From Deltaproteobacteria bacterium (lineage in GTDB: Bacteria; Myxococcota; B64-G9), in contig QMME01000112.1 in NCBI GenBank assembly GCA_003647095.1, positions 1-10,866 of the forward strand: a stretch of 10,866 nucleotides of DNA. The letters are read 5' to 3'. Under the pieces are notes generated by a model, which saw only the letters and a program-made list of their open reading frames with translations, did no database searches and was not told the DNA's origin. This document shows, piece after piece, positions 1 to 7,738 of the stretch. Position numbers and translations under genes: made by a program. Numbering within the stretch: position 1 is the stretch's first letter; each line of letters starts with the position of its first letter.

Positions 1-135
1 ACCCCGGGGACAGCCCCGGCGACCCCGGGGACGACCCCGGGGACAGCCCCGGCGACCCCGGCGACCCCGGCCCCGGCGATCCCGGTCCAGGGGACAGCCC
101 CGGCGATCCCGGTCCCGGCGACCCGGGACCAACCG
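1..135. repeat. GC-rich tandem repeat encoding the Pro-Gly-Asp spacer
   Basis: Imperfect 9- to 18-bp units built on CCCGGCGAC, CCCGGGGAC and AGCCCCGGCGAC run from the window edge to about 135. They encode PGD/PGDS/PGPGD in the frame of the first gene and leave no stop in any forward frame. The left end of the array is outside the window. Such arrays can change copy number by slippage in whole codons, lengthening or shortening the spacer without breaking the frame. Confidence 0.8.
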
Positions 136-1052
136 GAGACGACGGGGACGGATTTCCCCAGATGGCCTGCTACGGGTTGTCCCCCCAAAACCTCACGGAC
201 AATTTCCGGGCCGCCTGGGTGACCGGCACCGGCGAGGTGTGGCTTGCCGGCGACGATATCCTTTGGCACTGGGACGGCCAGCAGTGGATAGAACAGGCCG
301 GTCCTCGGAACGGCACGGGAGGCTATACCCAGACCGATGTCTGGGCCGGGGAAGGCTCGTGCCTGGCGGTCACCATTGGCGGCACCGCCAGGGAACTCTG
401 GCGCTATGACAAAGGTTCCAGCAGTTGGGTAGGCCCAATCAGCGGCGTGGTACCGAACGCCGTCTGGGGCGAACTCGACGCCGGTGTCTGCACCTACGTC
501 ACGGTCGGCGACGACGGTCATTTGAACCGCTTCATCTCCGGCAACAACAGTGGCGAAAGCAACTTCTGCGGCGGTCGCAACCTCAACGACGTCCACGGAC
601 TCTCCGCCACCGACTTCTGGGTGGCCGCCGACGGCGCCGTGTGCCACTGGCTCGACGGCAACACGATGGAGTACACCAACAACATAACCGGCAATGTCCG
701 CGCCGTGTGGGTGACTCCCGGAGGCGACGTCTGGGCGGCGGGGGAGGAGGCGATCTTCTACAAGGCGGCCGGCGCCAACGATTTCCTGAGGAAGGACCCG
801 GCCGTTCAACAGTTTCCCTACATCCGCGTGTGGGGCCTCGACGGCGGGCCGTACTGGCTGGTCGCCAGCGGAGGGGCGTTGCTGCAGGGAGACGGCGACG
901 ATTGGGGGCCGGTCATGGTGGACCTGTACAGCGTTACCGGCATTGTCGACATAGCCGGGGTGCCCGGTCCGGGCATCTGGGCGGTGGGCGGCGGCGGCGG
1001 GGTGATCTATTTCGACGGAAATTACTGGACCCGGTGCAGTCCTCCCCAGTAG
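3..1052 (+). CDS. Secreted/surface protein with Pro-Gly-Asp spacer and propeller-like repeats (5' partial)
   Basis: The reading frame is open from the window edge, so the true start and signal peptide lie upstream; 349 residues are visible. The first ~53 are almost only P, G, D and S (repeats of PGD, PGDSPGD and PGPGD), a low-complexity spacer like those that follow the lipid-anchored cysteine in the next two genes. The rest holds recurring blade-like motifs: VWVTGTGEVWLAGDD then WHWDGQQW, FWVAADGAVCHWLDG, VWVTPGGDVWAAGEE and IWAVGGGGGVIYFDGNYW. This 'dVWavG..G.i.hwdG..W' pattern is typical of beta-propeller (BNR/YCF48-like) surface proteins of Myxococcota-type bacteria. An internal ATG at 162 also opens this frame, but no ribosome site precedes it and the upstream frame is clearly coding in style, so it is not taken as the start. 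No catalytic motif is seen. Surface location is inferred; partner and substrate are unknown. Confidence 0.75.
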   Translation, partial: PGDSPGDPGDDPGDSPGDPGDPGPGDPGPGDSPGDPGPGDPGPTGDDGDGFPQMACYGLSPQNLTDNFRAAWVTGTGEVWLAGDDILWHWDGQQWIEQAGPRNGTGGYTQTDVWAGEGSCLAVTIGGTARELWRYDKGSSSWVGPISGVVPNAVWGELDAGVCTYVTVGDDGHLNRFISGNNSGESNFCGGRNLNDVHGLSATDFWVAADGAVCHWLDGNTMEYTNNITGNVRAVWVTPGGDVWAAGEEAIFYKAAGANDFLRKDPAVQQFPYIRVWGLDGGPYWLVASGGALLQGDGDDWGPVMVDLYSVTGIVDIAGVPGPGIWAVGGGGGVIYFDGNYWTRCSPPQ

Positions 1053-1103
1053 GTTGTCTCTCTCTTCCCCCCGAGCAGGCGCCGCCGTGCCTTGGCGAGT
1101 GGC

Positions 1104-1132
1104 TTCATACCGGTGGGGGCTTGTGCTAGTAT
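1104..1132 (+). promoter_or_regulatory. Candidate sigma-70 promoter with extended -10 for the lipoprotein/GH57 operon
   Basis: TTCATA (1104-1109) is separated by 17 nt from TAGTAT (1127-1132), which is preceded by TGC, giving an extended -10 (TGCTAGTAT). The -35 matches four of six consensus bases. A transcript would begin near 1139, leaving a leader of about 36 nt before the ATG at 1175. The 122-bp gap after the preceding gene and this element suggest the next two genes are transcribed separately from it. Read from sequence only. Confidence 0.45.
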
Positions 1133-1164
1133 GGCGCCGTTTTATTGGGCGAGCTGTGAACCGC

Positions 1165-1171
1165 GGAGGAG
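1165..1171 (+). promoter_or_regulatory. Ribosome binding site for the TIG-domain lipoprotein gene
   Basis: GGAGGAG lies with 5 nt between its GGAGG core and the ATG at 1175. Together with the signal peptide that starts exactly there, it fixes the start codon. Confidence 0.7.
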
Positions 1172-1174
1172 AAG

Positions 1175-4100
1175 ATGCGTGACGCGAGAAACCATGGTTG
1201 GTCGTACGTCCTGGTGATCATCATCGCGGCCGCCTGGCTGGCGGCCTGTGGTAGCGATACGGGCGGCGGCGATGACGGCGGCCTGGATGCCGATGCCGGC
1301 GGCGACGGCGGCGACTCCACGGCCACCTTCGTCAAGCCCGAGGGCTACGCCTCGGTCACTTTCTTCGTTGATGACACCGCCAACCAGACCTACGGCAGTG
1401 GCGACATCGAGTGGAAGGGTTCCTTCGTCTACGATCCGGCCACCAACATCATCACCCACGATCCCGCCTGGGCCGGAGAGGTGGGGCCCTACCCGCCGCT
1501 CTACGACGACGGTCCCATCGCCGAGGGCGGACACGAGATGCCCGGGGCCAGTGCCGGCGATCACATCTTCTCGGTGGAGGTATACGTCAAGGCCGAGGCC
1601 GACCGGGACCTGGAGTTCCAGTACGGTGCCATCAACGAGTTCGACAACTGGATCTGGGAGGGACCCAACGGTGAATTCGTCCTGCCGGCCGGCGGTACCT
1701 CCCGCCTCGATGCCCCCGGCTACGTCATTCCCGGCTTCGGCACTTACGACCTGATCGTCACCCTGGATACCTCCCAGCTCAACGAGGCCTTCCGCCCCTT
1801 CGACCCGCAGAACCAGAAAATCTATCTCAAGGGCAGCATGAACAGCTGGGATGCCCGCCAGTTGCTCGACGACGGCCAGCGCGGCGATGTTGCGGCCGGC
1901 GACGGCATCTATACCTATCACCACGCCGAGAACCTCGGGCCCCACGACGGCATGCTCTTTGCCGGCCAGCACGTGCAGTTCGTGTTCATGCTCGACGGCT
2001 TGGAGTACAAGCGCATCGACGCCCTGGCCGACGGCGTGGCCGCCATGACCAACTGCGCCGGTCCCGACAGTTGGGAACAGGTGCCGGTGATCATGGAGCC
2101 GGAGAGTCGCGGGCGCATCAAGAACACCGCCGTGGTGGTATGCGAGGGTGGCGGCAAGGTGGCGGTCACTTCGCTGGTGCCGGCCAGCGGCGACCCGGCG
2201 GGCGGCGAGCCGGTAAGCGTCTACGGCAGTGGTTTCCAGGAGGGCGCCGTGGTCACCTTCGATGGCCTGGCCGCCGGCGACATCCAGTACGTCTCCGCCG
2301 GCCAGCTCGACTGCACCACCCCGGCCCACCAGGCCGGCGTCGTCACCGTGCGTCTGACCAATCCCAACGGCGACTTCGGCGAGAAGGAAGGCGCCTTCGC
2401 ATACCAGGCGGCCGACCAGCCGGAGATCCTCTTCGTCGACCCGCGCCGCGGCAGTACCGCGGGAGGCACGGCGGTTACCATCACCGGGCGCAACTTCCTC
2501 AGCGGGGCCGCGGTGGAGTTCGGCCAGCAGGCGGCAACCGGCGTGGTGGTGGCCAGCGACACCAGTATTACCTGCCAGACCCCGGCCCAGGGGCCGGGAA
2601 CGGTGGACGTCACCGTGACCAACCCGGGAGGCGGTTCGGCCGTCTTCCCGGACGGCTTCGAATACGTGGAGAGTTCCGGGCCGCTGGTTACCGGGGTGGT
2701 TCCTTCATTCGGTTCCACGGAAGGCGGGGAGGCGGTGACGGTGACCGGCAGCGGCTTCGTGGTGGGCGCTTCCGTCACCTTCGGCGGCCTGCCCGCCGGC
2801 GACATCGTGGTGGATCCCCCCGGAGCCATACACTGCACCACCCCGGCCCACCAGGCGGGGCTCGTCGATGTCACCGTCCGCAATCCCGACAACCAGTCGG
2901 ACACCCTGGCCGGGGGGTTCACCTACCAGGTTCCCCAGGTGGACTGGGCCGGCCTGCAGTGGCCGCTGAGCCTGGTGCTGAACGCCGGGGAGACTTCGCC
3001 GGAGATCTACGGCCAGGTCTACGAGGCCGGTCTCACCGAGCCGCCGGGCTGCGCCCCCGGCATCAGTGCCGAGCTGGGCTGGGGCCCGGCCGGCAGCGAT
3101 CCGGCCGTCGACGACTCGGCCTGGCAATGGACGCCGGCCAGCTGCAACGGCCAGTGTTCCACCTGCGGCAACAACGACGAGTACCAGGGCACCATCAGCA
3201 TCAACGATCCCGGCCAGTACCTGTATACCTTCCGCTTCTCGCTCGATGGCGGCGACTGGCTGGTGGCCGAGGGCCGGGGCAGTGCCACCGTGCGCGGTGC
3301 CGGAGAGGTGCTGGAGATCTGGCAAGTGGAACCTGACTTCGGCTCGGGTCTGGGCGGGTGCGCCCTGACAGTGCGCGGGGCCGCCTTCGTGGATGGGGCG
3401 GTGGTGTCGCTGGACGGTGTTCCCCTGCAAACTAGCTTCGTCGACAGCGGCACCCTGCAGGTGGTGGCCCCGGCTCACCCCGCCGGGGCGGTGGAGGTGG
3501 CGGTCAGCAATCCCGACGACTCCTCGGCCAGCCTGCCCCAGGGATTCGTCTACGTGTTGCGCGCCACTCCCGACCTGGAGCCGGGTTCGTCCGGCGAGAT
3601 CGAGATCGACACTACCAGCGGCAACGACTGGGACGAGCTGTTGCTGGTGGGGGAAAACGCCGCCGGCAGCGACTGGGGCAGCAACCACGCCGACCGGCTC
3701 TACCTGGCCTACGACGATGAGAATCTTTACCTGGGCATCGCCGGGTTCGTGGAGTCCGGCGCCACCACCAACGCCATCGTGGCCTACCTGGACATCGACT
3801 ACGGCCCGGCCAGCGGGGTGGGCAACATGAACACCCTGGCCGACGACAGCGGTGGCCTGGATGCGGCTGTCTCTTCCGTCTGCGTGGTGGGGGATGCCGG
3901 CTTCGGCGCCGAGTATGCCGCCGGCACCCTGGGCATGGCTGCCATCGAGGCCGACGATAACGATCCCCAGCGCTGGAACCTGGCCGGCCTGCGCGGGCTG
4001 GACCCGGCCGACGACTTTCCCTGGCTGTCCGGGGCCACGGTGCGCACCGGTCCCGTCAACCAGGTGGTGGAGATGGCCCTGCCCTGGCAGGTGTTGCTGG

Positions 4101-4252
4101 GCGGTCCCCTGCCGGGCAGCGGTTTCCGGGCGGCGCTGTTCGTACGCCTGCTCAACGGCGACGGCCAGTACCTGTCGAACGACACCTTGCCCGCCGACGA
4201 TCCGCTCAACCCCCAGGAAGTGAACCAGGTGGTGGTTTTCGACGTTCGCTGA
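1175..4252 (+). CDS. Multidomain TIG/IPT lipoprotein with starch-binding-like and CBM9-like domains
   Basis: A 1025-residue predicted lipoprotein. Residues 1-25 form a signal peptide (Arg at 2 and 5, hydrophobic 10-21) ending in the lipobox LAAC, with Cys25 as the lipidation site and Gly next, which favours the outer membrane. A Gly/Asp-rich spacer follows (26-48). Residues ~55-295 resemble carbohydrate-binding beta-sandwiches: an FFVDDTAN... block with FDNWIWEGPNGEF, then YLKGSMNSWDAR, DDGQRGDVAAGDGIYTY and FMLDGLEYKR, the style of starch-binding-like/'choice-of-anchor' modules. Three TIG/IPT immunoglobulin-like modules follow (~330-411, 417-497, 504-585), then a separate domain with YGQVYEAGLTEPPG and a cysteine cluster (~588-705), a fourth TIG (~715-793), and a CBM9/DOMON-like C-terminus (~799-1025; RLYLAYDDENLYLGIAGF). 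No catalytic site is seen. It lies 18 bp upstream of the GH57 gene, so a role in binding or presenting alpha-glucan at the surface is inferred, not shown. Confidence 0.8.
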   Translation: MRDARNHGWSYVLVIIIAAAWLAACGSDTGGGDDGGLDADAGGDGGDSTATFVKPEGYASVTFFVDDTANQTYGSGDIEWKGSFVYDPATNIITHDPAWAGEVGPYPPLYDDGPIAEGGHEMPGASAGDHIFSVEVYVKAEADRDLEFQYGAINEFDNWIWEGPNGEFVLPAGGTSRLDAPGYVIPGFGTYDLIVTLDTSQLNEAFRPFDPQNQKIYLKGSMNSWDARQLLDDGQRGDVAAGDGIYTYHHAENLGPHDGMLFAGQHVQFVFMLDGLEYKRIDALADGVAAMTNCAGPDSWEQVPVIMEPESRGRIKNTAVVVCEGGGKVAVTSLVPASGDPAGGEPVSVYGSGFQEGAVVTFDGLAAGDIQYVSAGQLDCTTPAHQAGVVTVRLTNPNGDFGEKEGAFAYQAADQPEILFVDPRRGSTAGGTAVTITGRNFLSGAAVEFGQQAATGVVVASDTSITCQTPAQGPGTVDVTVTNPGGGSAVFPDGFEYVESSGPLVTGVVPSFGSTEGGEAVTVTGSGFVVGASVTFGGLPAGDIVVDPPGAIHCTTPAHQAGLVDVTVRNPDNQSDTLAGGFTYQVPQVDWAGLQWPLSLVLNAGETSPEIYGQVYEAGLTEPPGCAPGISAELGWGPAGSDPAVDDSAWQWTPASCNGQCSTCGNNDEYQGTISINDPGQYLYTFRFSLDGGDWLVAEGRGSATVRGAGEVLEIWQVEPDFGSGLGGCALTVRGAAFVDGAVVSLDGVPLQTSFVDSGTLQVVAPAHPAGAVEVAVSNPDDSSASLPQGFVYVLRATPDLEPGSSGEIEIDTTSGNDWDELLLVGENAAGSDWGSNHADRLYLAYDDENLYLGIAGFVESGATTNAIVAYLDIDYGPASGVGNMNTLADDSGGLDAAVSSVCVVGDAGFGAEYAAGTLGMAAIEADDNDPQRWNLAGLRGLDPADDFPWLSGATVRTGPVNQVVEMALPWQVLLGGPLPGSGFRAALFVRLLNGDGQYLSNDTLPADDPLNPQEVNQVVVFDVR
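2311..2856 (+). repeat. Direct repeat pair marking duplicated TIG modules
   Basis: The 24-nt stretches 2311-2334 and 2833-2856 are identical (both begin CTGCACCACCCCGGCC) and encode CTTPAHQAG in TIG modules 1 and 3. The surrounding residues also match (GLAAGDI versus GLPAGDI; GSGF in both). Module 2, between them, has CQTPAQGPG and is more diverged, and module 4 has APAHPAG. The pattern suggests duplication or local conversion among modules 1 and 3 within this gene. Confidence 0.65.
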
Positions 4253-4255
4253 GGA

Positions 4256-4260
4256 AAGGA
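4256..4260 (+). promoter_or_regulatory. Ribosome binding site for the GH57 gene
   Basis: AAGGA lies in the 18-nt gap after the TGA of the preceding gene, 10 nt from the ATG at 4271. The spacing is a little long. There is no room for a separate promoter, supporting co-transcription with the upstream lipoprotein gene. Confidence 0.5.
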
Positions 4261-4270
4261 TTTACACCCC

Positions 4271-7200
4271 ATGCGTCTTGCCAAGTGGATGACTTTATTG
4301 CTGGGCCTGGGCTGGCTGAACCTGGTGGCCTGTTCTCACCCCGACCTCGACAAGCCGGATGGTGAACCCGCCGGCGAGGCTCAAGTTGATGGGGACGGCG
4401 GGCCGCCGCCGGCCGACGTCGATGGCGGCCCGGATGACGCCGACCGCCCGCCCCCGGCCGACGACGGTGGCAGCCCGGCCGACGAGGGCCCGGACACCCT
4501 GGCCCCCTGCCTGCTCAACGCCTTCAGCCCGTCAGAAGGCATCATCGCCGCTCACTTCTCGGAGGCCATGGACCCGGTGACGGCGGGAGTGGTCGACAAC
4601 TACACCGTGCGCGGCTCGACCGGCGACAGCATCTCCTTCACCTCGGCCGAGGTAGAGGGCGACTACGTACGCCTGGCGGTGGCCGCGGGGACCAGCTTCG
4701 TCCCCGGCACCAGCTATTCCATGCTGGTGCGCAACGTCACCGACCTGGCCGGCAACGCCATCGGCAGCACCTGCAACCGGGCCCAGGAGATCCGCCGCAC
4801 CCTCTATCTCAACATCATCTGGCACCAGCACCAGCCGCTGTACCTGGAACCGGTGCGCGACCAGCTGCTCAGCCCCTGGGTGCGCAAGCACGCCACCAAG
4901 GATTACTACGACATGGCCGCCATGCTGGCCGACTACCCCAAGGTGCACCTCAACATCAATCTCACCTCGGTGTTGCTCACCCAGCTGATAACCTACTACC
5001 TGGAACGCCTGGGGCCCTTCGTGGACGTGGAGAACAACCGCGTGGACGAAGCCGGTTTCCTGGCCACCTGGAAGGGCAAGACCGACCCCTGGATCGACCT
5101 GCTGCTGGAAGACACCCCCACCCCGGAATCGGTCAGCGAGACGCAACTGGGACTGTTGCACAAGGACGCCTGGAGCTGCGTCTCCACCTCCGATGCCATG
5201 ATGAAGCATTTCCCCGAGTACCGCCAGCTGCGCGACAAGCCCCGTTCCACCTATACCCAGGAAGACTTTCTGAACCTCAAGGGGTGGTTCGAGATCGCCT
5301 GGTTCGATCCCGATTTCCTGCGGCACGCCGTGCAGCTTCCCAACGGCTGGGTGGTGGATCTCTCCGACGTTGTCGAGGAGCGTGCCGACGGCACCTTCTG
5401 GCTGCGCCAACCCATCACCGAGGAACTGTGCAACCGGCTGGTAGCCGAGGAATACAAGATCATGGCCAACGTCATTCCCGTGCACAAGCAGCTGCTCTAC
5501 CACCCGGACGACGGCAGCGGCCAGATCGAGGTGCTCACCACTCCTTTCTACCATCCCATCCTGCCCCTGCTGGTGGACACCGACCTGGCCCGGCAGAACC
5601 AGCCCTGGGACCCCTTGCCCGAGACGCCTTTCCGCTTCGCCGAGGACGCCTCCGCCCAGGTGGCCAAGGCGGTCAAGTTCTACCGTGACATCTTTGGCAT
5701 CTCTCCCTGGGGCATGTGGCCGGGCGAGGGCTCGGTGGCCGAGGAAGTGGTCCAGCTGTTCGTGGACAACGGCATTCGCTGGGTGGCCACCGGCCAGGAG
5801 GTGCTCCACAACAGCGATGCCGGCAAGCGCCACTGGTTTCCCTACCGGGTGGACGGAGACCTGGTGGCCGGCGACGGCGGCAGCCACGCCGACGAGCTGG
5901 CCATCGTCTTTCGCGACACCGGGTTGTCCAACGCCATCGGTTTCCGTTTCCAGGGCATGAGCGGGGCCGAGGCCACGGCCTCGTTCCTGGGCGACGTGTT
6001 GGCCCAGGCACCGGGCCTGGGCGAACCCGATCGCCTGCTCACCGTGATCATGGACGGCGAGAACGCCTGGGAGAACTACGTGCGCGATCTCGACGCCAAG
6101 GACTTCCTCCACGGCCTCTACCGGGCCCTGGAGAGCTCCTTCGACAACGGCGAGGTGATCAGCGTCACCGGCTCGGAGTACATCCGTGGCAACCCGGCCC
6201 GCAACGTGCCCGCCCACCCGGTGGCGGAGATGACCGAGCTGGAGCCGCTCAGCGCCGGTTCCTGGATCGACGGCACCTTCTCCATCTGGATCGGCGAGCC
6301 CGAGGAGAACATGGCCTGGAACTGCCTGGTGCGCACCCGCCAGGATCTCGAGCGCAGCGGCATTCCCCGCTACAACCCGCTGGCCGATCCGCCCGCCGAT
6401 CACGGCTCCTACGAGTACCTGGTGTACAAGGCCTGGGAGGAGATGTACGCCGCCGAGGGCAGCGACTGGTTCTGGTGGTTCGGCTCCGACATGATCACCC
6501 CGGCCAACGACGACACACCCTTTGACCGCGGCTTCCGGGCCCACCTGGCCGGCGTGTATTCCTTCCTGCGCCAGATCAACCCTACCATCACCGAGAGCAT
6601 CTGCCCGGTGATCATCCAGGAGTCGGGAAAGACCCCCCAGGGGCCCTTCCTCGAACCGCCCACCATCGACGGCACCTTCGTGCCCAACGAGGCCGAGTGG
6701 ATCAACGAGGGCGGGTTCTTCAACGACGCCGACAGCGGGGCGGTGGCCAACCCGGCCGACGACATCGCCCGCGTCTACTACGGCTACGACGAGCAGGCCA
6801 TCTACGTGGCCATCGAGGCCAACGAAGACCTCGCCGCCAAGCTGGGCAGCGACTACCTGCTGGAAATCTACTTTCCCCACAAGCACATCGTCGATGCCCA
6901 GACCGGCGAGACCCAGAGCGACCCGACCAATCCCCAGAGCCGGGCCGGCACCGAGCTGCAGTTCAAGATCGGCGGGGCGGCCCGGGTGGTGACGGCCGAT
7001 TTCGCCGGGTCCCAGACGGTGGCCCGCCTGTTCGTCGCCGACGGCGCCGGGGGCTGGCAGGAGCAGGCGGCCGATACCATCGAGCTGGCCGGGCCGCAAA
7101 CGGGCGGCCGGGTGGTGGAGCTGCGCATTCCCTACCAGGCGCTCAACCAGGCGGCCGGGGATCCGGTGGAGATCATCGTTGCCGCCGTGGAAGGCGGGGC

Positions 7201-7738
7201 CGATATCGACCTGGCGCCCAACCTGGGCAGCCAGGTGATCTTCGAAGACGCCACCAACGTCGTCAAGGTGATGTTCGTGGTCGATGTCAGCGGCACCTCG
7301 GTACCGCGTGACGCCTACGGTTCCTGCTGCGACAACCACCCACCGCCCGACGGACAGGGCATCGTCTACATCGCCGGCAACCTGCCCGCCCTGGGGGCCG
7401 AGGGCGACCAGTGGGTGCCCAACGTGGTCTCCCTGCGCGATGACGGCCAGTCCGGCGACGAGAGCGCCTCCGATCAACGCTGGACCATCATCGTCGATGC
7501 CCAGCGCGGCGACGCCGTCAAGTACAAGTACACCATCGGCCTGCCCTCCGACGAGGGGCGCTGGTTCGGCACCGAGGAGTTTCCCGTCACCTACCGGGGC
7601 ATCGACGTGGTGGGCGACGACCCCGGAAAGAAACTGGTCAAGATCATCGTTCGCGACATCTTTGCCGACAAGCCCACCGGCGGACGCGACGGTTACCCGG
7701 GCTCGATGACCACCTTCGAGTACTTCTACGAGCAGTAG
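4271..7738 (+). CDS. GH57 amylopullulanase-type glycoside hydrolase lipoprotein with CBM9-like and CBM20-like domains
   Basis: A 1155-residue predicted surface lipoprotein that probably hydrolyses alpha-1,4 (and perhaps alpha-1,6) bonds in starch- or glycogen-like glucans. Signal peptide 1-21 ends in the lipobox LVAC (Cys21, next residue Ser), followed by an acidic Pro/Gly/Asp spacer to ~77. Residues ~80-172 form an SbsA-type Ig-like (Big_5) domain with HFSEAMDP...LAGNAIG. The GH57 domain (~178-770) shows WHQHQPLY (184-191), GQIEVLTTPFYHPILPLL (417-434), GMWPGEGS with probable nucleophile Glu486, VIMDGENAWENY with probable acid/base Asp595, and SDWFWWFG (731-738). The 109-residue spacing of the two acids fits the family. 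Then come a CBM9/glucodextranase-C-like domain (~795-985; ARVYYGYDEQAIYVAIEA) and a CBM20-like domain (~998-1133; VYIAGNLPALGAEGDQW...YKYTIG). No frameshift or missing catalytic residue is seen. It follows the TIG lipoprotein gene by 18 bp, implying one operon. Exact substrate specificity cannot be read from sequence. Confidence 0.9.
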   Translation: MRLAKWMTLLLGLGWLNLVACSHPDLDKPDGEPAGEAQVDGDGGPPPADVDGGPDDADRPPPADDGGSPADEGPDTLAPCLLNAFSPSEGIIAAHFSEAMDPVTAGVVDNYTVRGSTGDSISFTSAEVEGDYVRLAVAAGTSFVPGTSYSMLVRNVTDLAGNAIGSTCNRAQEIRRTLYLNIIWHQHQPLYLEPVRDQLLSPWVRKHATKDYYDMAAMLADYPKVHLNINLTSVLLTQLITYYLERLGPFVDVENNRVDEAGFLATWKGKTDPWIDLLLEDTPTPESVSETQLGLLHKDAWSCVSTSDAMMKHFPEYRQLRDKPRSTYTQEDFLNLKGWFEIAWFDPDFLRHAVQLPNGWVVDLSDVVEERADGTFWLRQPITEELCNRLVAEEYKIMANVIPVHKQLLYHPDDGSGQIEVLTTPFYHPILPLLVDTDLARQNQPWDPLPETPFRFAEDASAQVAKAVKFYRDIFGISPWGMWPGEGSVAEEVVQLFVDNGIRWVATGQEVLHNSDAGKRHWFPYRVDGDLVAGDGGSHADELAIVFRDTGLSNAIGFRFQGMSGAEATASFLGDVLAQAPGLGEPDRLLTVIMDGENAWENYVRDLDAKDFLHGLYRALESSFDNGEVISVTGSEYIRGNPARNVPAHPVAEMTELEPLSAGSWIDGTFSIWIGEPEENMAWNCLVRTRQDLERSGIPRYNPLADPPADHGSYEYLVYKAWEEMYAAEGSDWFWWFGSDMITPANDDTPFDRGFRAHLAGVYSFLRQINPTITESICPVIIQESGKTPQGPFLEPPTIDGTFVPNEAEWINEGGFFNDADSGAVANPADDIARVYYGYDEQAIYVAIEANEDLAAKLGSDYLLEIYFPHKHIVDAQTGETQSDPTNPQSRAGTELQFKIGGAARVVTADFAGSQTVARLFVADGAGGWQEQAADTIELAGPQTGGRVVELRIPYQALNQAAGDPVEIIVAAVEGGADIDLAPNLGSQVIFEDATNVVKVMFVVDVSGTSVPRDAYGSCCDNHPPPDGQGIVYIAGNLPALGAEGDQWVPNVVSLRDDGQSGDESASDQRWTIIVDAQRGDAVKYKYTIGLPSDEGRWFGTEEFPVTYRGIDVVGDDPGKKLVKIIVRDIFADKPTGGRDGYPGSMTTFEYFYEQ

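Noticed and set aside
1..135. CRISPR array
   Set aside because: The repeats are contiguous, short and imperfect with no unique spacers, and they code for a Pro-Gly-Asp linker in frame.
425..1129. 234-codon plus-strand frame overlapping the first gene
   Set aside because: Arg-rich shadow frame; the propeller-like repeats are in the other frame.
1053..1146. Possible intrinsic terminator after the first gene (GC-rich stretch followed by GTTTTATT near 1140)
   Set aside because: No stable hairpin could be paired directly before the T-rich run; the bases there fit an extended -10 promoter better.
2071..3336. 421-codon plus-strand frame inside the TIG lipoprotein gene
   Set aside because: An Arg/Gly/Pro-rich +1-type shadow of the real gene, without start context or domains.
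1142..3688. Long minus-strand open frames opposite the TIG lipoprotein gene (1142-2329, 2221-2922, 2705-3688)
   Set aside because: The plus strand has a signal peptide, ribosome site and recognisable domains throughout; the antisense frames show only composition-driven sequence.
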